From: Berberis thunbergii
Taxonomy: Eukaryota > Streptophyta > Magnoliopsida > Ranunculales > Berberidaceae
Length of the DNA stretch: 64,000 bases
Reading direction: 5' to 3'
Assembly (NCBI GenBank): GCA_003290165.1
Contig: QNQO01000598.1
Location: 310,001-374,000 of the forward strand
In this document: piece after piece, positions 1 to 10,360 of the stretch
Position numbering within the stretch: position 1 is the stretch's first letter
Layout: each line of letters opens with the position of its first letter
Translations under genes and position numbers: made by a program
The notes under the pieces: generated by a model
Databases searched by the model: none
What the model was told of the DNA's origin: nothing
Seen by the model: the letters and a program-made list of their open reading frames with translations, nothing else

Positions 1-777
1 GGGGTGGGCACGGGACGGGATGGGACTAGATATGCTCATCCCAATCCCATCCCGTTCATACGGGATCGGGACGGGACGGGATGGGAAAACCTCATCCCGA
101 CCTCGTCCCATCCCAAACGGTTTCGGGACGGGACGGGACGGGACGGGATCAGCGTGCTAATCTGGACATATCAAATAAAAGCTTGTTGGAAGGCCTGCTG
201 GAAAGCCTGGAAAGGCCTGCTGGAAGGTCTGCTGAAAGCCTTGTGGAAGGTCTGTTAGAAGGTCTGCTGCTGCTGGAAGGCCTGGGCTTGCTGAAAGGCC
301 TGCTGAAAGCCTTGTGGAAGGTCTGTTAGAAGGTCTGCTGCGGCTGGAAGGCCTGGGCCTGCTGGAAGGCTTGCTGGAAGGCCTGCTAGGCTGGAAGGCT
401 GTTGGAAGGCTTGGGCCTTCGGGCCTGCTGGAAGGCCTGCCATGCTGGAAGGCTGTTGGAAGCCTGTTGGAAGGCCTGGGCCTGCTGGAAGGCCTGCTGC
501 TGGAAGCCTGGAAACCTGAACATTTTTTGCAAATGTTCATAAAATAAATAAATAAGTAAATAAAATATTAATAATTAATATTATAAAATTAGTTCGGGAC
601 GGGACGGGATTGGCGGGATTGAAAATCTTCATCCCATCCCATCCCATCCCATTCTAGATCGGGACGGGACGGGATCGGGATGAAATTTTTCAATCCCATT
701 AAGACCCGGAAAAATCGGGACGGGACGGGACGGGATCGGGACGGGAACGGGATCGCGGGATGGGATGCCCACCCCTA
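1..777. mobile_element. hAT-like non-autonomous element, left end cut by window edge
   Basis: The window opens at GGGGTGGGCACGGG and the element closes at TGCCCACCCCTA (ends 777), so only about two terminal bases (TA) lie outside. Both ends hold dense subterminal copies of GGGACGGGACGGGAT (1-160) and their complements (596-770). The same two ends recur, in the opposite orientation, at 4811-6171, where an 8-bp target duplication proves the boundaries. The expected right target copy is GAGTGCGC (778-785). The interior is a GCTGGAAGGC minisatellite plus an AT-rich stretch at 540-595. There is no transposase. Short inverted termini, subterminal repeats and an 8-bp duplication are hAT-superfamily features; the superfamily assignment is inferred from them. 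Confidence 0.75.
180..515. repeat. GCTGGAAGGCCT minisatellite inside the hAT-like element
   Basis: Roughly twenty-five imperfect copies of a 10-15 bp unit based on GCTGGAAGGCCT. A longer unit (GCTGAAAGCCTTGTGGAAGG) is repeated at about 232 and 304. Open frames encoding Leu-Leu-Glu-Gly periodicities, and Pro/Ser-rich frames on the other strand, are by-products of the repeat. I see no gene here. In the sister element at 4811-6171 the corresponding position carries host gene fragments instead. Confidence 0.8.
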
Positions 778-910
778 GAGTGCGCTGCTGTTCCCAGACT
801 GAGTGCTGCTATTTCAGCGTTGCCTGCTGTACGTGTTGTTTCTGGCCGCAATGTGTTTTTCATCGTGCGCGTTTAGGATTGCCCCAGATCTAATAAACGT
901 TCAGTACCCA

Positions 911-1038
911 TTGCCATCCCTAAGAATGAGTGAGACTATAAAAAAGAGACTATAAATGATTGCCATCCCTAAGAATGAGTGAGTAAATGATTGCCATTGT
1001 CCAAATCCGCCCCATTGCCATCCCTAAGAATGAGTGAG
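911..1038. repeat. three copies of a 24-bp motif
   Basis: TTGCCATCCCTAAGAATGAG(TGAG) occurs at 911, 960 and 1015, separated by short related spacers containing GAGTAAATGATTGCC. It is a small tandem/dispersed repeat. The surrounding stretch 786-1327 shows no coding signal. Confidence 0.8.
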
Positions 1039-1327
1039 TAAATGATTGGCTTTGTGGAAAAAATTCAAAACTGAGAATGATATGTAACATGAATAACCTG
1101 GCAAAGAACACTTAATAAAAGTTGATATAACAAAGCAAATTTGCGTCAACAATCATCACATAAAAGATGACTGATTAAAAACAACAAAATTCTTTGTCCT
1201 GATGAAAAAAAATTGAGATAAATAATGGTGTCATCCAAATGCATAAATAGAGAAGAACAATAAAAAGACCCAGATGCGTTCTAAAATATGAAATTCTTCG
1301 GGCATCCCGGTTGGTGCAAATGTTATC

Positions 1328-1604
1328 TTATCGAGTTTTGTTCTTCTTTTGGACTTGCACTTGAGCTTGGGCTCGGAAAGTTGCACATATCTTCTTCCAG
1401 CTTCTGATAACAATGAGTGATGGGATCCAAATCCAAAAGGAATTTGCGAAGATGTAGTAAGCATAGTAATCAAATGGGCTTGCTGCAAAGTTGTCACCAT
1501 CTAGATAGGAAGTAATGAAATATACAGCAGTTCCATACAGCTGGCCCAGAGAGATGGCAATCTGAAGTATGTGTCTATATGACTTTTGTTTGGCAATGGC
1601 ATAA
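1328..1604 (-). pseudogene. sterol 8,7-isomerase (EBP/HYDRA1-like) last-exon fragment
   Basis: The minus strand encodes about 91 residues matching the C-terminal part of plant 3-beta-hydroxysteroid delta8-delta7 isomerase, an ER membrane enzyme of sterol synthesis in the emopamil-binding-protein family. Recognisable parts are YAIAKQKSYRHILQ, GQLYGTAVYFITSYLDGDNF, AASPFDYYAYYI and SWIWIPSLIVIRSWKKIC, followed by a Lys-rich C-terminus and a stop. A splice acceptor (TTGGCAG on the minus strand) sits exactly before the Tyr codon at 1604, where the family's last exon starts. No upstream exons are recognisable up to 2085, so this is an exon remnant or 3' gene fragment. It lies between the hAT-like element and CAG-rich repeats. 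Family identity is confident; non-functionality is inferred from the missing N-terminal two thirds. Confidence 0.8.
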
Positions 1605-1669
1605 CTGCCAATCACAATAACCATATTAGTGTCATTAAGTTGAAACAAGAGCGGGAGCAAATACAATAC

Positions 1670-2085
1670 TATAACTATGGAGAGCTAGCTTACAAACTAA
1701 AGTCTTAATATGTGGTGATTTTTATTGATCGACGAGAGATCCACATAGTTCCTTTATTTTCTGCCAGATGATTGCATTCTAACCATTGGATGTTAATTGA
1801 ATCATATGAGAAAGAAATGAATCCAGCGTAAACCATTTTCAAAATTCCGCTTCTATTATCTTCTAAAATGGACTTATTGGTGAGAACACCCAAAAGAATT
1901 GACATTCAGAAAAGGGAGTACCATCATAACTGCTCCAAGAATCATGCCAAGAGGATTAAAAAGAAAAGTGTGATGTTATATGGCTTATGCAGTAATGCCC
2001 CTTGACTACTCATTGCGGAGTGATTCAATGTACAGTTGAAGGCTCATAAACTGAGAGGAATCAGCAAGGAGGGTGGAGACAGAAG
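1670..2085. other. no recognisable gene
   Basis: AT-rich DNA with a short minus-strand open frame (1705-1905) that matches nothing I know and lacks the sterol-isomerase upstream exon sequence. It could be degenerate intron of the EBP-like fragment. Confidence 0.4.
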
Positions 2086-2400
2086 GTGCACTGCTATTCG
2101 CGGATCATCCGCACACTGCAGCACAGAGTGCGTCCCAGACAGGGTGCACTGCTGATTCAGCGTGAAGGACAGGGTTCTAAGTGGTTGCGGTGCTGCTTCA
2201 GCGTGGTCTGTGAAGCACACTGCAGCACACAGTGCGCTGCTATTTCAGTCTGCGAAGCACACTGCATGCTGCTATTTCAGTCTACGAAGCACACTGCAGC
2301 ACAGAGTGCGATGTTGTTCCTCTTTTTCTGTAAAACAGTGGATGCTAGGCTGAGCCAGGCCCTACGAATGCAAGCTCTGTTTCGCAACATCGTGCAGAAA
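2086..2400. repeat. CAG/GCTGCTATTTCAG-type repeat tract
   Basis: Repeated short segments related to GCACACTGCAGCACAGAGTGCG and GCTGCTATTTCAG (for example around 2107, 2218, 2268 and 2295). The same motif appears at 778-830 immediately right of the first hAT-like element. Long open frames here reflect the low stop-codon content of CAG-rich repeats, not a recognisable protein. Confidence 0.6.
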
Positions 2401-3254
2401 ACCCATATGAAAGTCAAAGCAAAAACTAAAAGCAATGAAAACCATTACAAACTTAAAGCACCAACTGAAATCAGCCCAAGCAGTCAGCTCCCAGCAACCC
2501 GGACAGCACCAACGCAAGCTCTGTTTCGCAACAGCGTGCAGAAAACCTGCAAGCCTCCCAATGCAGAGCACTCTGACAGCACCAATGCAGAGCACTCTGA
2601 CAGCACCAATGCAGAGCACCTGACAGCACCAGCACCAAAGCAGAGCACTCTGACACTGCAGCGCACCCTGCCTCGGTCTGTGCTGCAGTGTTCTGATCAC
2701 CAACGCAGCACACATCTTCCATACGCACGTTCCTGCGACAAAGCCAGAATACGCGCCGGACTGCCCAAAACAGCCAGCGTACACACGCTCCAACCGCATG
2801 CCGCAGCATCTCAGCAGGCTGCAGGACTAAGAAAACAACAACATCTTCAGGCCGTTTCCACACAGCACAGACCGCAGCATCGCAACATAGACAACATCAA
2901 ACATCTGTGTAGCAGCAGCGTGCTTGCAGCCACCTTCCCGACCCTGGACAACACCCAGCACTCGGCACCATCTCATCCAGCCACAGCCTCGCATCAGGTC
3001 GCAGCCTCGCATCAGGTCACATCATGTTGCATGTTGTTATAGGTATGTTTCATTTTTTTTGAATTTCATTCAAAGCAATTTCCTAAATGTTCGTCAATTA
3101 TTGGGACATTTATATTCCAGTAGAGAATCCCTCTCTTTGAGTGAATGTGACCCTTCTACTAACTTGCTTTTCTTAGTAAGCAACCTTAAAAAGTTCTCAA
3201 TTAAAATGTGATGTTTTTGGTTTGTTGTGAATCCTTCTACTGACTTGCTTTTCT
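2401..3254. repeat. duplicated block, copy 1
   Basis: From ACCCATATGAAAG to CTGACTTGCTTTTCT this block is nearly identical to 7579-8424. Both contain the same CAG-rich part (TGCAGAGCACTCTGACAGCA repeats, clearest at 2560-2650) followed by an AT-rich tail (GGTATGTTTCATTTTTTTTG onward). Copy 1 has one more TGCAGAGCACTCTGACAGCACCAA unit than copy 2. No reverse transcriptase, transposase or known protein is visible. It is a dispersed repeat of unknown type or part of a larger duplication, possibly the interior of a Helitron given the Helitron-like 3' end at 10604. Confidence 0.8.
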
Positions 3255-4410
3255 GCCAAGTTGATTATCCTTTCTTAATTCTTTTACTTTATGTCGTGAG
3301 TTCCTTTTTACGAACTCTTCAAAAAATCATTGTTTCTGTTTTGTATACTTATCAAAAATGAATATTTAGGTCTAAAACATGGTATTCTAGATCAACCATA
3401 TTACTTTCAAGCTATGGCTGTCTTACTTGCATGAACTGCAAGGTAATTCATGGTTCATTATGTGCAATGCTTCCAAACCTGTCAATTCATAAGAAAAATG
3501 TTGTTTTTATTTTTCTGCTGAGTAGTTTATCCTTTCTTATTCTCTTACTTATATGTGTTACATCGAACTTTGCTGAGTAGTTTTTCCTTTCTTATTCTCT
3601 TACTTTTATGTGTTACATCTGAATAATCAATTGGTTGGTGTGTGTTACCATGTGGTCTACATGAAGGTGAGATCATGTAGGCCAACCTGGAGATTGTATT
3701 CCTGTTAATCTACAACTAAAAATAGCCTCAAAAGTTCAAGCGAATTATGGCAACAATTCTCACATCGATATATATTGTGTTAACTTGCATCGATGCAAAT
3801 CTCCATCAATCTGAGGCTTTGTTGATTGACTTCAAATCACGAATTTTTATAAGTTGCATTCCTTTCTCATATACATGTGTGTGTGTGTGTGTGCAATGGT
3901 TCTATACCTGCTGTTTTTACTTTTCTGCCAAGTACATTATCCTTTCTTAATTCTCTTACTTTATGCCGTGACTTCCTTTTTACGAATTCTTCAAAAATCA
4001 TTTTTTTCTGTTTTCCAGGCTTATCGAAATTGAATATTTAGGTCTAAAAAATGGTATTCTGGACCAATCAGCCATATTACTTTCAAGCTATGGTTGTCTT
4101 ACTTGCATGAACTACAAGGTAATTCATGGTTTCATTATGTGCAACAAACCTGCTCATTCATAAGAAAAACGTTGTTTTTATTTTTCCTCTGAGTAGTGTA
4201 TCCTTTCTTATTCTCTTACTTTTATGTGTTACATCGAACTCTGACTTTGATCTTACAATTATCGAAAATGAATGCCGTGACTTCCTTTTTACGAACTCTT
4301 CAAAAATCATTTTTTTCTGTTTTGCAAGCTTATCAAAAATGAATATTTAGGTCTAAAAAATGGTATTCTAGATCAATCAGCCATATTACTTTCAAGCTAT
4401 GGTTGTCTTA
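3255..4410. repeat. imperfect tandem repeats of an AT-rich unit
   Basis: A segment reading ...TTCCTTTTTACGAACTCTTC...AATATTTAGGTCTAAAA...GGTATTCTAGATCAA...TTTCAAGCTATGG... occurs three times (about 3262-3480, 3940-4150, 4264-4410). A GAGTAGTTTATCCTTTCTTATTC segment is repeated between them. A (GT)n tract lies at 3877-3893. No coding potential is recognisable. Confidence 0.7.
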
Positions 4411-5071
4411 CATGCTTGGTTGCTTGCAGGCAGGGAGGCATGTCGCTTGCTTGCAGGCAGGCATGTTGCTTGCTTGCTTGCAGGCAGGTCAGCTTTATAC
4501 TTTTGCTTTTGGAACTTGGTATGCTTAATGAGACTACTTATACAATAGTTGAATTGTTGATGAAACCAGTTTGGGTCCACTACTTTTCTTTACTGAGAAG
4601 ATTATTCAGGTTTATTGCCCAATTTTAGTAAATACTAGGTACAACAAAAAGTGCAGAGAGGGTCATAGACCCCCCACCCCAAGTTGTGTATTTTCTTTTT
4701 TTAGCTTTCAGTTAAAGCTTTCCCAAAGTGGAGTTGTTCAAACCAATAATAAATAATAAATAGGCAGCATGCATGCTTGCTTGCAGGCAACATGCTTGGT
4801 TGCTTGCAGGTAGGGGTGGGCATCCCATCCCGCGATCCCGTTCCTGTCCCATCCCGTCCCATCCCGTCCCGATTTTTTCGGGTCTTAATGGGATTGAATA
4901 ATTTCATCCCGATCCCGTCCCGTCCCGATCTAGAATGGGATGGGATGGGATGAAGATTTTCAATCCCGCCAATCCCGTCCCGTCCCGAACTAATTTATTA
5001 ATATTAATTATTAATTACAGCGAAATTAATGATTATGCAATTAGTAATGTAGTTTGAACTATATATGGATA

Positions 5072-5693
5072 GGATATGGTGGTGGGTGGAACTGACACAA
5101 CTTCAAACACTGTAGAATGGGCGGTGGCAGAGTTGATGAACAAACCAGAAAAAATGGCCAAAGCTCATGCAGAATTGGACAGAGTAGTGGGCAGAGATAA
5201 CATAGTAGAAGAATCTCATCTTCCCAAACTACACTACTTACAAGCAGTGATGAAAGATGTGCTACGTTTACACCCAGCTCTTCCACTCTTGGTTCCTCAC
5301 TGTCCTAGCTCATCCTGCACTGTTGGCGGTTACATGGTCCCTAAGGGTGCAAGGGTTTTCGTTAACGTATGGGCAATACATAGGGACCCTTCTATATGGG
5401 AGAATTCACCCAAGTTCGACCCGGAGAGGTTCTTGGATAGCAAAGCAAACTACACTGGTAATGACTTCAATTACTTTCCATTTGGTTCTGGTTGAAGGAT
5501 ATGTGCTGGGATACCGATGGCTGAGAGGATGTTTATGTATGAACTTGCGACGTTGTTGCATTCATTCAATTGGGGATTGCTGGAGGGAGGAAAGCTTGAT
5601 CTTAAAGAGAAGTTTGGGATTGTGTTGAAGAAGGCTAATCCTCTTGTTGCTATTCCAACGCCAAGGTTATCTGATCCAACTCTCTATGCCTAG
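5072..5693 (+). pseudogene. cytochrome P450 (CYP706-like) C-terminal exon, captured
   Basis: About 205 codons of a plant microsomal P450, close to the CYP706/CYP76 group, starting at MVVGGTDTTSNTVEWAVAEL, a typical second-exon start after the conserved intron. Visible motifs: I-helix oxygen-binding GGTDTTS; K-helix as KDVLR (the usual ExxR Glu is Asp); PERF-region FDPERF; haem-binding region FGSG-stop-RICAGIP, where an in-frame TGA (about 5494) replaces the first Arg. Downstream the frame stays open to the natural-looking C-terminus (IPTPRLSDPTLYA, stop 5691-5693). The fragment lacks the N-terminal half and lies wholly inside the hAT-like element, so it is transposed gene sequence. It would not give an active enzyme. 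Confidence 0.88.
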
Positions 5694-5800
5694 CTTACAA
5701 ATGCTTCTTTCCTTAGTATATACCCACACTGTCATCTAAACTTGAATAAGCTGATGTTCTTGTTATTTCCATTATGTGCAATCTAGCAATATATATGCAG

Positions 5801-5937
5801 GGGGAGTTTCGTTGTATCTTACTGCACGTTATGTTGTCAAGCAATATACAGGGATTGAATATTTTGCTCTTATGATGTCGCAAATGGAGGGCGGTTGTCC
5901 AGTGGACTACTACACAATAATTGATCTCTTCCTTCAG
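5801..5937 (+). pseudogene. unidentified internal exon, captured
   Basis: A 137-bp open segment bounded by a good acceptor (ATATATGCAG before 5801) and a CAG|GTT donor (after 5937). One frame reads [18 protein letters not shown], then [20 protein letters not shown], then TIIDLFLQ without a stop. The composition looks like real coding sequence, but I do not recognise the family. It lies within the same hAT-like element as the P450 fragment and is not part of the P450, so two host genes may have contributed. Confidence 0.5.
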
Positions 5938-7063
5938 GTTCAACTTCGTTACTTTCATCTCATAATATATTAGAACTTTCAGCTCATATTTGGTGCAGCG
6001 ATTAGGGGTGGGCATCCCCTGCTGATTCCGTCCCGTCCCGTCCCGAACCCGTTTGGGATGGGACGAGGTCGGGATGGGGTTTTTCTCATCCCGTCCCGTC
6101 CCGATCCCGTATGAACGGGATGGGATAGGGATGAGTATATCTCGTCCCATCCCGTCCCGTGCCCACCCCTACTTGCAGGCAGACATCATGCTTGCTTTCT
6201 TGCAGGTAGGCAGGCATGCCGCTTGCTTGATTGCAGGCAGATAAGCTTTATACTTTTGCTTTTGGAACTTGGTATGCTTAAGGAGACTACTTAAAGAATA
6301 GTTGATGAACCCAGTTTGGGTTCACTACTTTTCTTTACTGAGAAGATTATTCAGGTTTATTGCCCAATTTTAGTAAATACTAGGTACAATGAAAAGTGCA
6401 GAGAGGGTCACAGACCCCCCACCCCAAGTTGTGTATTTTCTTTATTTAGCTTTCAGTTAAAACTCTCCCAAATTGGAGTTGTTTGAACCAATAATAAATA
6501 ATAAATAGGCAGCATGCACGCTTGCTAGCTTGCAGGCAGGCATGTAAGCTTTATACTTTTGCTTTTGGAACTTGGTATGCTTAAGGAGACTACTTATAGA
6601 ATAGTTGAATTGTTGATGAAACCAGTTTGGGTTCACTACTTTTCTTTACTGAGAAGATTATTCAGGTTTATTGCCCAATTTTAGTTAATACTAGGTACAA
6701 CAAAAAGTGCAGAGAGGGTCATAGACCCCCCAACCCCAAGTTGTGTATTTTCTTTCTTTAGCTTTCAGTTAAAGCTTCTCCCAAAGTGAAGTTGTTCAAA
6801 CCAATAATAAATACAGCATGCATGCTTGCTTGCTTGCAGGCAACATGCTTGGTTGTGTGCAGGCAGACATCATGCTTGCTTGCAGACAGGTAAGTTTTAT
6901 ACTTTTGCTTTTAGAACTTGGTATGCTTAAGGAGACTACTTAAAGAATAGTTGATGAAACCAGTTTGGGTTCACTACTTTTCTTTACTAAGAAGATTATT
7001 CAGGTTTATTGCCCAATTTTAGTAAATACTAGGTACAATAAAAGGGGCAGAGACGGTCACAGT

Positions 7064-7087
7064 CCCCCCCCCCCCCCCCCCCCCCCC
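7064..7087. repeat. 24-bp poly-C run
   Basis: Twenty-four consecutive C residues inside array copy 4, where the other copies have only 6-8 C followed by ACCCC. Either a real homopolymer expansion or a sequencing/assembly artefact. Confidence 0.9.
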
Positions 7088-7578
7088 ACCCCAAGTTGTG
7101 TATTTTCTTTCTTTAGCTTTCAGTTAAAGCTCTCCCAAAGTGGAGTTGTTCAAACCAATAATAAATAATAAATAGGCAGCATGCATGCTTGCTTGCAGGC
7201 AGCATGCCGCTTGCTTGCAGGCAGGTAAACTTTATACTTTTTTCTTTTGGAACTTGGTATGCTTAAGGAGACTGCTTAAAGAATAGTTGAATTGTTGATG
7301 AAACCAGTTTGGGTTCACTACTTTTCTTTACTGAGAAGACTATTCAGGTTTATTGCCCAAATTTAGTAAATACTAGGTACAATAAAAAGTGCATAGAGGG
7401 TCACAGACCCCCCCACCCCAAGTTGTGTTTTTTCTTTCTTTAGCTTTCAGTTAAAGCTCTCCCAAAGTGGAGTTGTTCAAACTAATAATAAATAATAAAT
7501 ATGTAGCATGGAATGCCAGACCTTAATTATTTATCAAAAAAATGATTTACAAACGCTACGGGGGTACATTACGACATT

Positions 7579-8424
7579 ACCCATATGAAAGCCAAAGCAA
7601 AAACTAAAAGCAATGAAAAACCATTACAAACTTAAAGCACCAACTGAAATCAGCCCAAGCAGTCAGCTCCCAGCAACCCGGACAGCACCAACGCAAGTTC
7701 TGTTTCGCAACAGCGTGCAGAAAACCTGCAAGCCTCCCAATGCAGAGCACTCTGGCAGCACCAATGCAGAGCACCTGACAGCACCAGCACCAAAGCAGAG
7801 CACTCTGACACTGCAGCGCACCCTGCCTAGGTCTGTGCTGCAGTGTTCTGATCACCAACGCATCACACATTTTCCATACGCGCGTTCCTGCGACAAAGCC
7901 AGAATACGCGCCGGACTGTCCAAAACAGCCAGCGTACACACGCTCCAACCGCATGCCGCAGCATCTCAGCAGGCCGCAACCTTAGCAGGCTGCAGGACTC
8001 AGAAAACAACAAATCTTCAGGCCGTTTCCACACAACACAGACCGCAACATCGCAACATAGACCGCAGCAAACATCTGTGTCACAGCAGCGTGCTCGCAGC
8101 CACCCTCCCGACCCTGAACAGCACCTAGCACTCGGCACCATCTCATCCATCCACAGCCTCGCATCAGGTCGCAGCCTCGCATCAGGTCGCATCATGTTGC
8201 ATGTTGTTATAGGTATGTTTCATTTTTTTTGAATTTCATTCAAAGCAGTTTCCTAAATGTTCGTCAATTACTGGGACATTTATATTCCAGTAGAGAGTCC
8301 CTCTCTTTGAGTGAATGTGACCCTTCTACTAACTTGTTTTTCTTAGTAAGCAACCTTAAAAAGTTCTCAATTAAAATGTGATGTTTGTGGTTTGTTGTGA
8401 ATCCTTCTACTGACTTGCTTTTCT
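7579..8424. repeat. duplicated block, copy 2
   Basis: Second copy of 2401-3254 in direct orientation, differing by scattered substitutions and small indels: one TGCAGAGCACTCTGACAGCACCAA unit fewer, and an extra AACCTTAGCAGGCTGC segment near 7979. Sequences diverge abruptly after CTGACTTGCTTTTCT. Its upstream junction follows TACGACATT at the end of the first tandem array. Confidence 0.8.
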
Positions 8425-8936
8425 TCAAATGTTTAATTAACTCATTTCCTTCAAATGGTTAATTAACTCATTTCCTTCAGATGTTGACTACTCACGGTGA
8501 TTTTTTCTTCTTTCAACAACCATATAACTAAGCATGTATACTCTCATTCTACACGTTGTTTTATTTTTTGGGGATTTCATTTTCTACTGTTGAATGTTGT
8601 GATAGGGGGTTTTCCTAGCGCCTCTACGTCTTTATGAAATCTCTTCTTTTTTCACTTTTGGGTTTCAATAGCAAAAGAAATTTGGGAAAATGTTGTCACG
8701 GGTATGTGGAATTTGGTCTATTGTTTTGATGGGTAAGTTGAATTTGGTTGAATATTGAAAATTTTGAGACTGTATATTGCAAAGGTTAATTGTTGAATTT
8801 AATTGAATGTTGTGATTGGGTATGTTGAATTTGGTTGAATGTTGCAAATTTTGAGATTGTTGAATTTGGATGGTTGATTATTGCAAAAGTTTATAAATGT
8901 TTAAATAGGGTATTCACAATTTCATGAAGTAGGCAA
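8425..8936. other. AT-rich spacer with short repeats
   Basis: Contains TTAATTAACTCATTTCCTTCA twice (8440-8482) and several TTGAATTTGGTTGAATRTTG-like repeats (8706-8870). No gene recognised. Confidence 0.5.
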
Positions 8937-10360
8937 GCATCAGAACACTTCAATGGAAGGTAAAAGACTTTTAAATTCACTGTCCCTTCCATGAAGTTGT
9001 ACTATATAAGTTCGTTAAAAAAAAAAACACTAAGCCTACCTGCCTGTTCAAGCATGCTGCCTGCAAACAAGCATGTTGCCTGCCTGCCTGCCTGCAAGCA
9101 TCAGAACAATTCAATGGAAGGTAAAAGACTTTTAAGTTCACTGTCTCTTCCAAGAAGTTGCTAAACCTTTTTAGTATTATATAAGTTCGTTAAAAAAAGG
9201 ACTACTAAGCCTACCTGCCTGTTCAAGCATGTTGCCTGCATGCTTGCAAGCAAGCAAACTGTCTACATGCCTGCCTGCAAGCATCAGAACACTTCAATGG
9301 AAGGTAAAAGACGTTTAAGTTCATTGCCCCTTCCATGAAGTTGCTAAATCTTTTTAGTACTATATAAATTCATTAAAAAAAAGACCACGAAGCCTACCTG
9401 CCTGTTCAAGCATGCTGCCTGCAAGCAAGCAAGCTGCCTGCCTGCCTGCCTGCAAGCATCAGAACACTTCAATGGAAGGTAAATGACTTTTAAGTTCACT
9501 GTCCCTTCCATGAAGTTGCTAAATCTTTTTAGTACTATATAAGTTCGTTAAAAAAATGACCACTAAGCCTACCTGCATGTTCAAGCATACTGCCTGCAAG
9601 CAAGCAATCTGCCTGCCTGCCTGCAAGCATCAGAACACTTCAATGGAAGGTAAAAGACTTTTAAGTTCATTGTCCCTTCCATGAAGTTGCTAAATCTTTT
9701 TAGTAACATATAAGTTCGTTTAAAAAAGGACCACTAAGCCTATCTGCATGTTCAAGCATGCTGCCTGCAAGCAAGCAAGTTGTCTGCCTGCCTGCCTACA
9801 AGCATTAGAACACTTCAATGGAAGGTAAAAGACTTTTAAGTTCACTGTCCCTTCTATGAAGTTGCTAAATCTTTTTAGTACTATATAAGTTCGTTTAAAA
9901 AAGGACCACTAAGCCTACCTGCCTGTTCCAGTATGCTACCTGCCTGCAAGCATCAGAACACTTCAATGGAAGGTAAAAGACTTTTAAGTTCACTGTCCCT
10001 TCCATGAAGGTGCTAAATCTTTTTAGTACTATATAAGTTCGTTAAAAAAAGAACAACTGAGCCTACCTGCCTGTTCAAGCATGCTGCCTGCAAGCAAGCA
10101 TCAGAACACTTCAATGGAAGGTAAAAGACTTTTAAGTTCATTGTCCCTTCCATGAAGTTGCTAAATCTTTTTAGTACTATATAAGTTCGTTAAAAAAAGG
10201 ACCACTAAGCCTACCTGCCTGTTCAAGCATGCTGTTTGCAAGCAACCAAGCTGTCTGCCTGCCTGCCTGCAAGCATCAGAACACTTCAATGGAAGGTAAA
10301 AGACTTTTAAGTTCACTGTCCCTTCCATGAAGTTGCTAAATCTTTTCAGTACTATATAAG
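8937..10360. repeat. nine-copy tandem array with CCTGCCTGCAAGC linkers
   Basis: Unit of about 148-183 bp beginning GCATCAGAACACTTCAATGG at 8937, 9098, 9281, 9456, 9627, 9802, 9950, 10098 and 10273. Each unit ends in a variable CCTGCCTGCCTGCAAGCAAGC microsatellite that accounts for most length differences. The linker is the reverse complement of that in the 4491-7505 array, while the unit bodies are unrelated. A Helitron-like 3' terminus follows 240 bp downstream. Not CRISPR: eukaryotic DNA, long similar units, no unique spacers. Confidence 0.9.

Larger units (their letters stand above)
4811..6171. mobile_element. gene-carrying hAT-like element (P450 cargo), complete with 8-bp TSD
   Basis: The element starts TAGGGGTGGGCATCCC at 4811 and ends TGCCCACCCCTA at 6171. 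It is flanked by perfect copies of CTTGCAGG (4803-4810 and 6172-6179). The left 190 bp equals the reverse complement of 596-777 and the right 165 bp equals the reverse complement of 1-165, so it is a sister of the first element in opposite orientation. Between the ends lie a P450 exon with its stop codon and 3' flank (5072-5780) and a second exon-like fragment (5801-5937). An extra internal copy of the terminus (TAGGGGTGGGCATCCC at 6003) suggests formation from two element ends. No transposase is present. Confidence 0.9.
4416..7505. repeat. five-copy tandem array with GCTTGCAGGCAGG linkers, interrupted by an hAT-like element
   Basis: Unit of about 270-290 bp starting (T)AAGCTTTATACTTTTGCTTTTGG and ending CAAACCAATAATAAATAATAAAT, at about 4491, 6243, 6545, 6891 and 7226. 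Units are joined by 40-80 bp of GCTTGCTTGCAGGCAGG/GCATGC repeats. Copies 1 and 2 are separated by the 4811-6171 insertion, whose CTTGCAGG target duplication is drawn from the linker. The linker is the complement of the CCTGCCTGCAAGC linker of the array at 8937-10360. No function is known. Confidence 0.85.

Noticed and set aside
157..547. Leu/Glu/Gly-rich and Pro/Ser-rich proteins
   Set aside because: Open frames on both strands arise from the GCTGGAAGGC minisatellite; no start context, introns or domain.
1705..1905. Upstream exon of the sterol isomerase fragment
   Set aside because: The translation shows none of the conserved EBP motifs expected before the last exon.
2086..3042. 318-codon open frame
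   Set aside because: It spans a CAG-rich repeat and the duplicated block; copy 2 does not keep the same open frame and no domain is recognisable.
6003..6171. Separate 169-bp MITE with its own TAGGGGTGGGCA and TGCCCACCCCTA ends
   Set aside because: The base context left of 6003 (GCAGCGAT) does not match CTTGCAGG on the right, whereas the outer pair 4811/6171 has a perfect 8-bp duplication. Kept as an internal terminus of the larger element.
8937..10360. CRISPR-like regularly spaced repeats
   Set aside because: Plant nuclear DNA; the whole 150-180 bp unit is repeated with no unique spacers and no cas genes.
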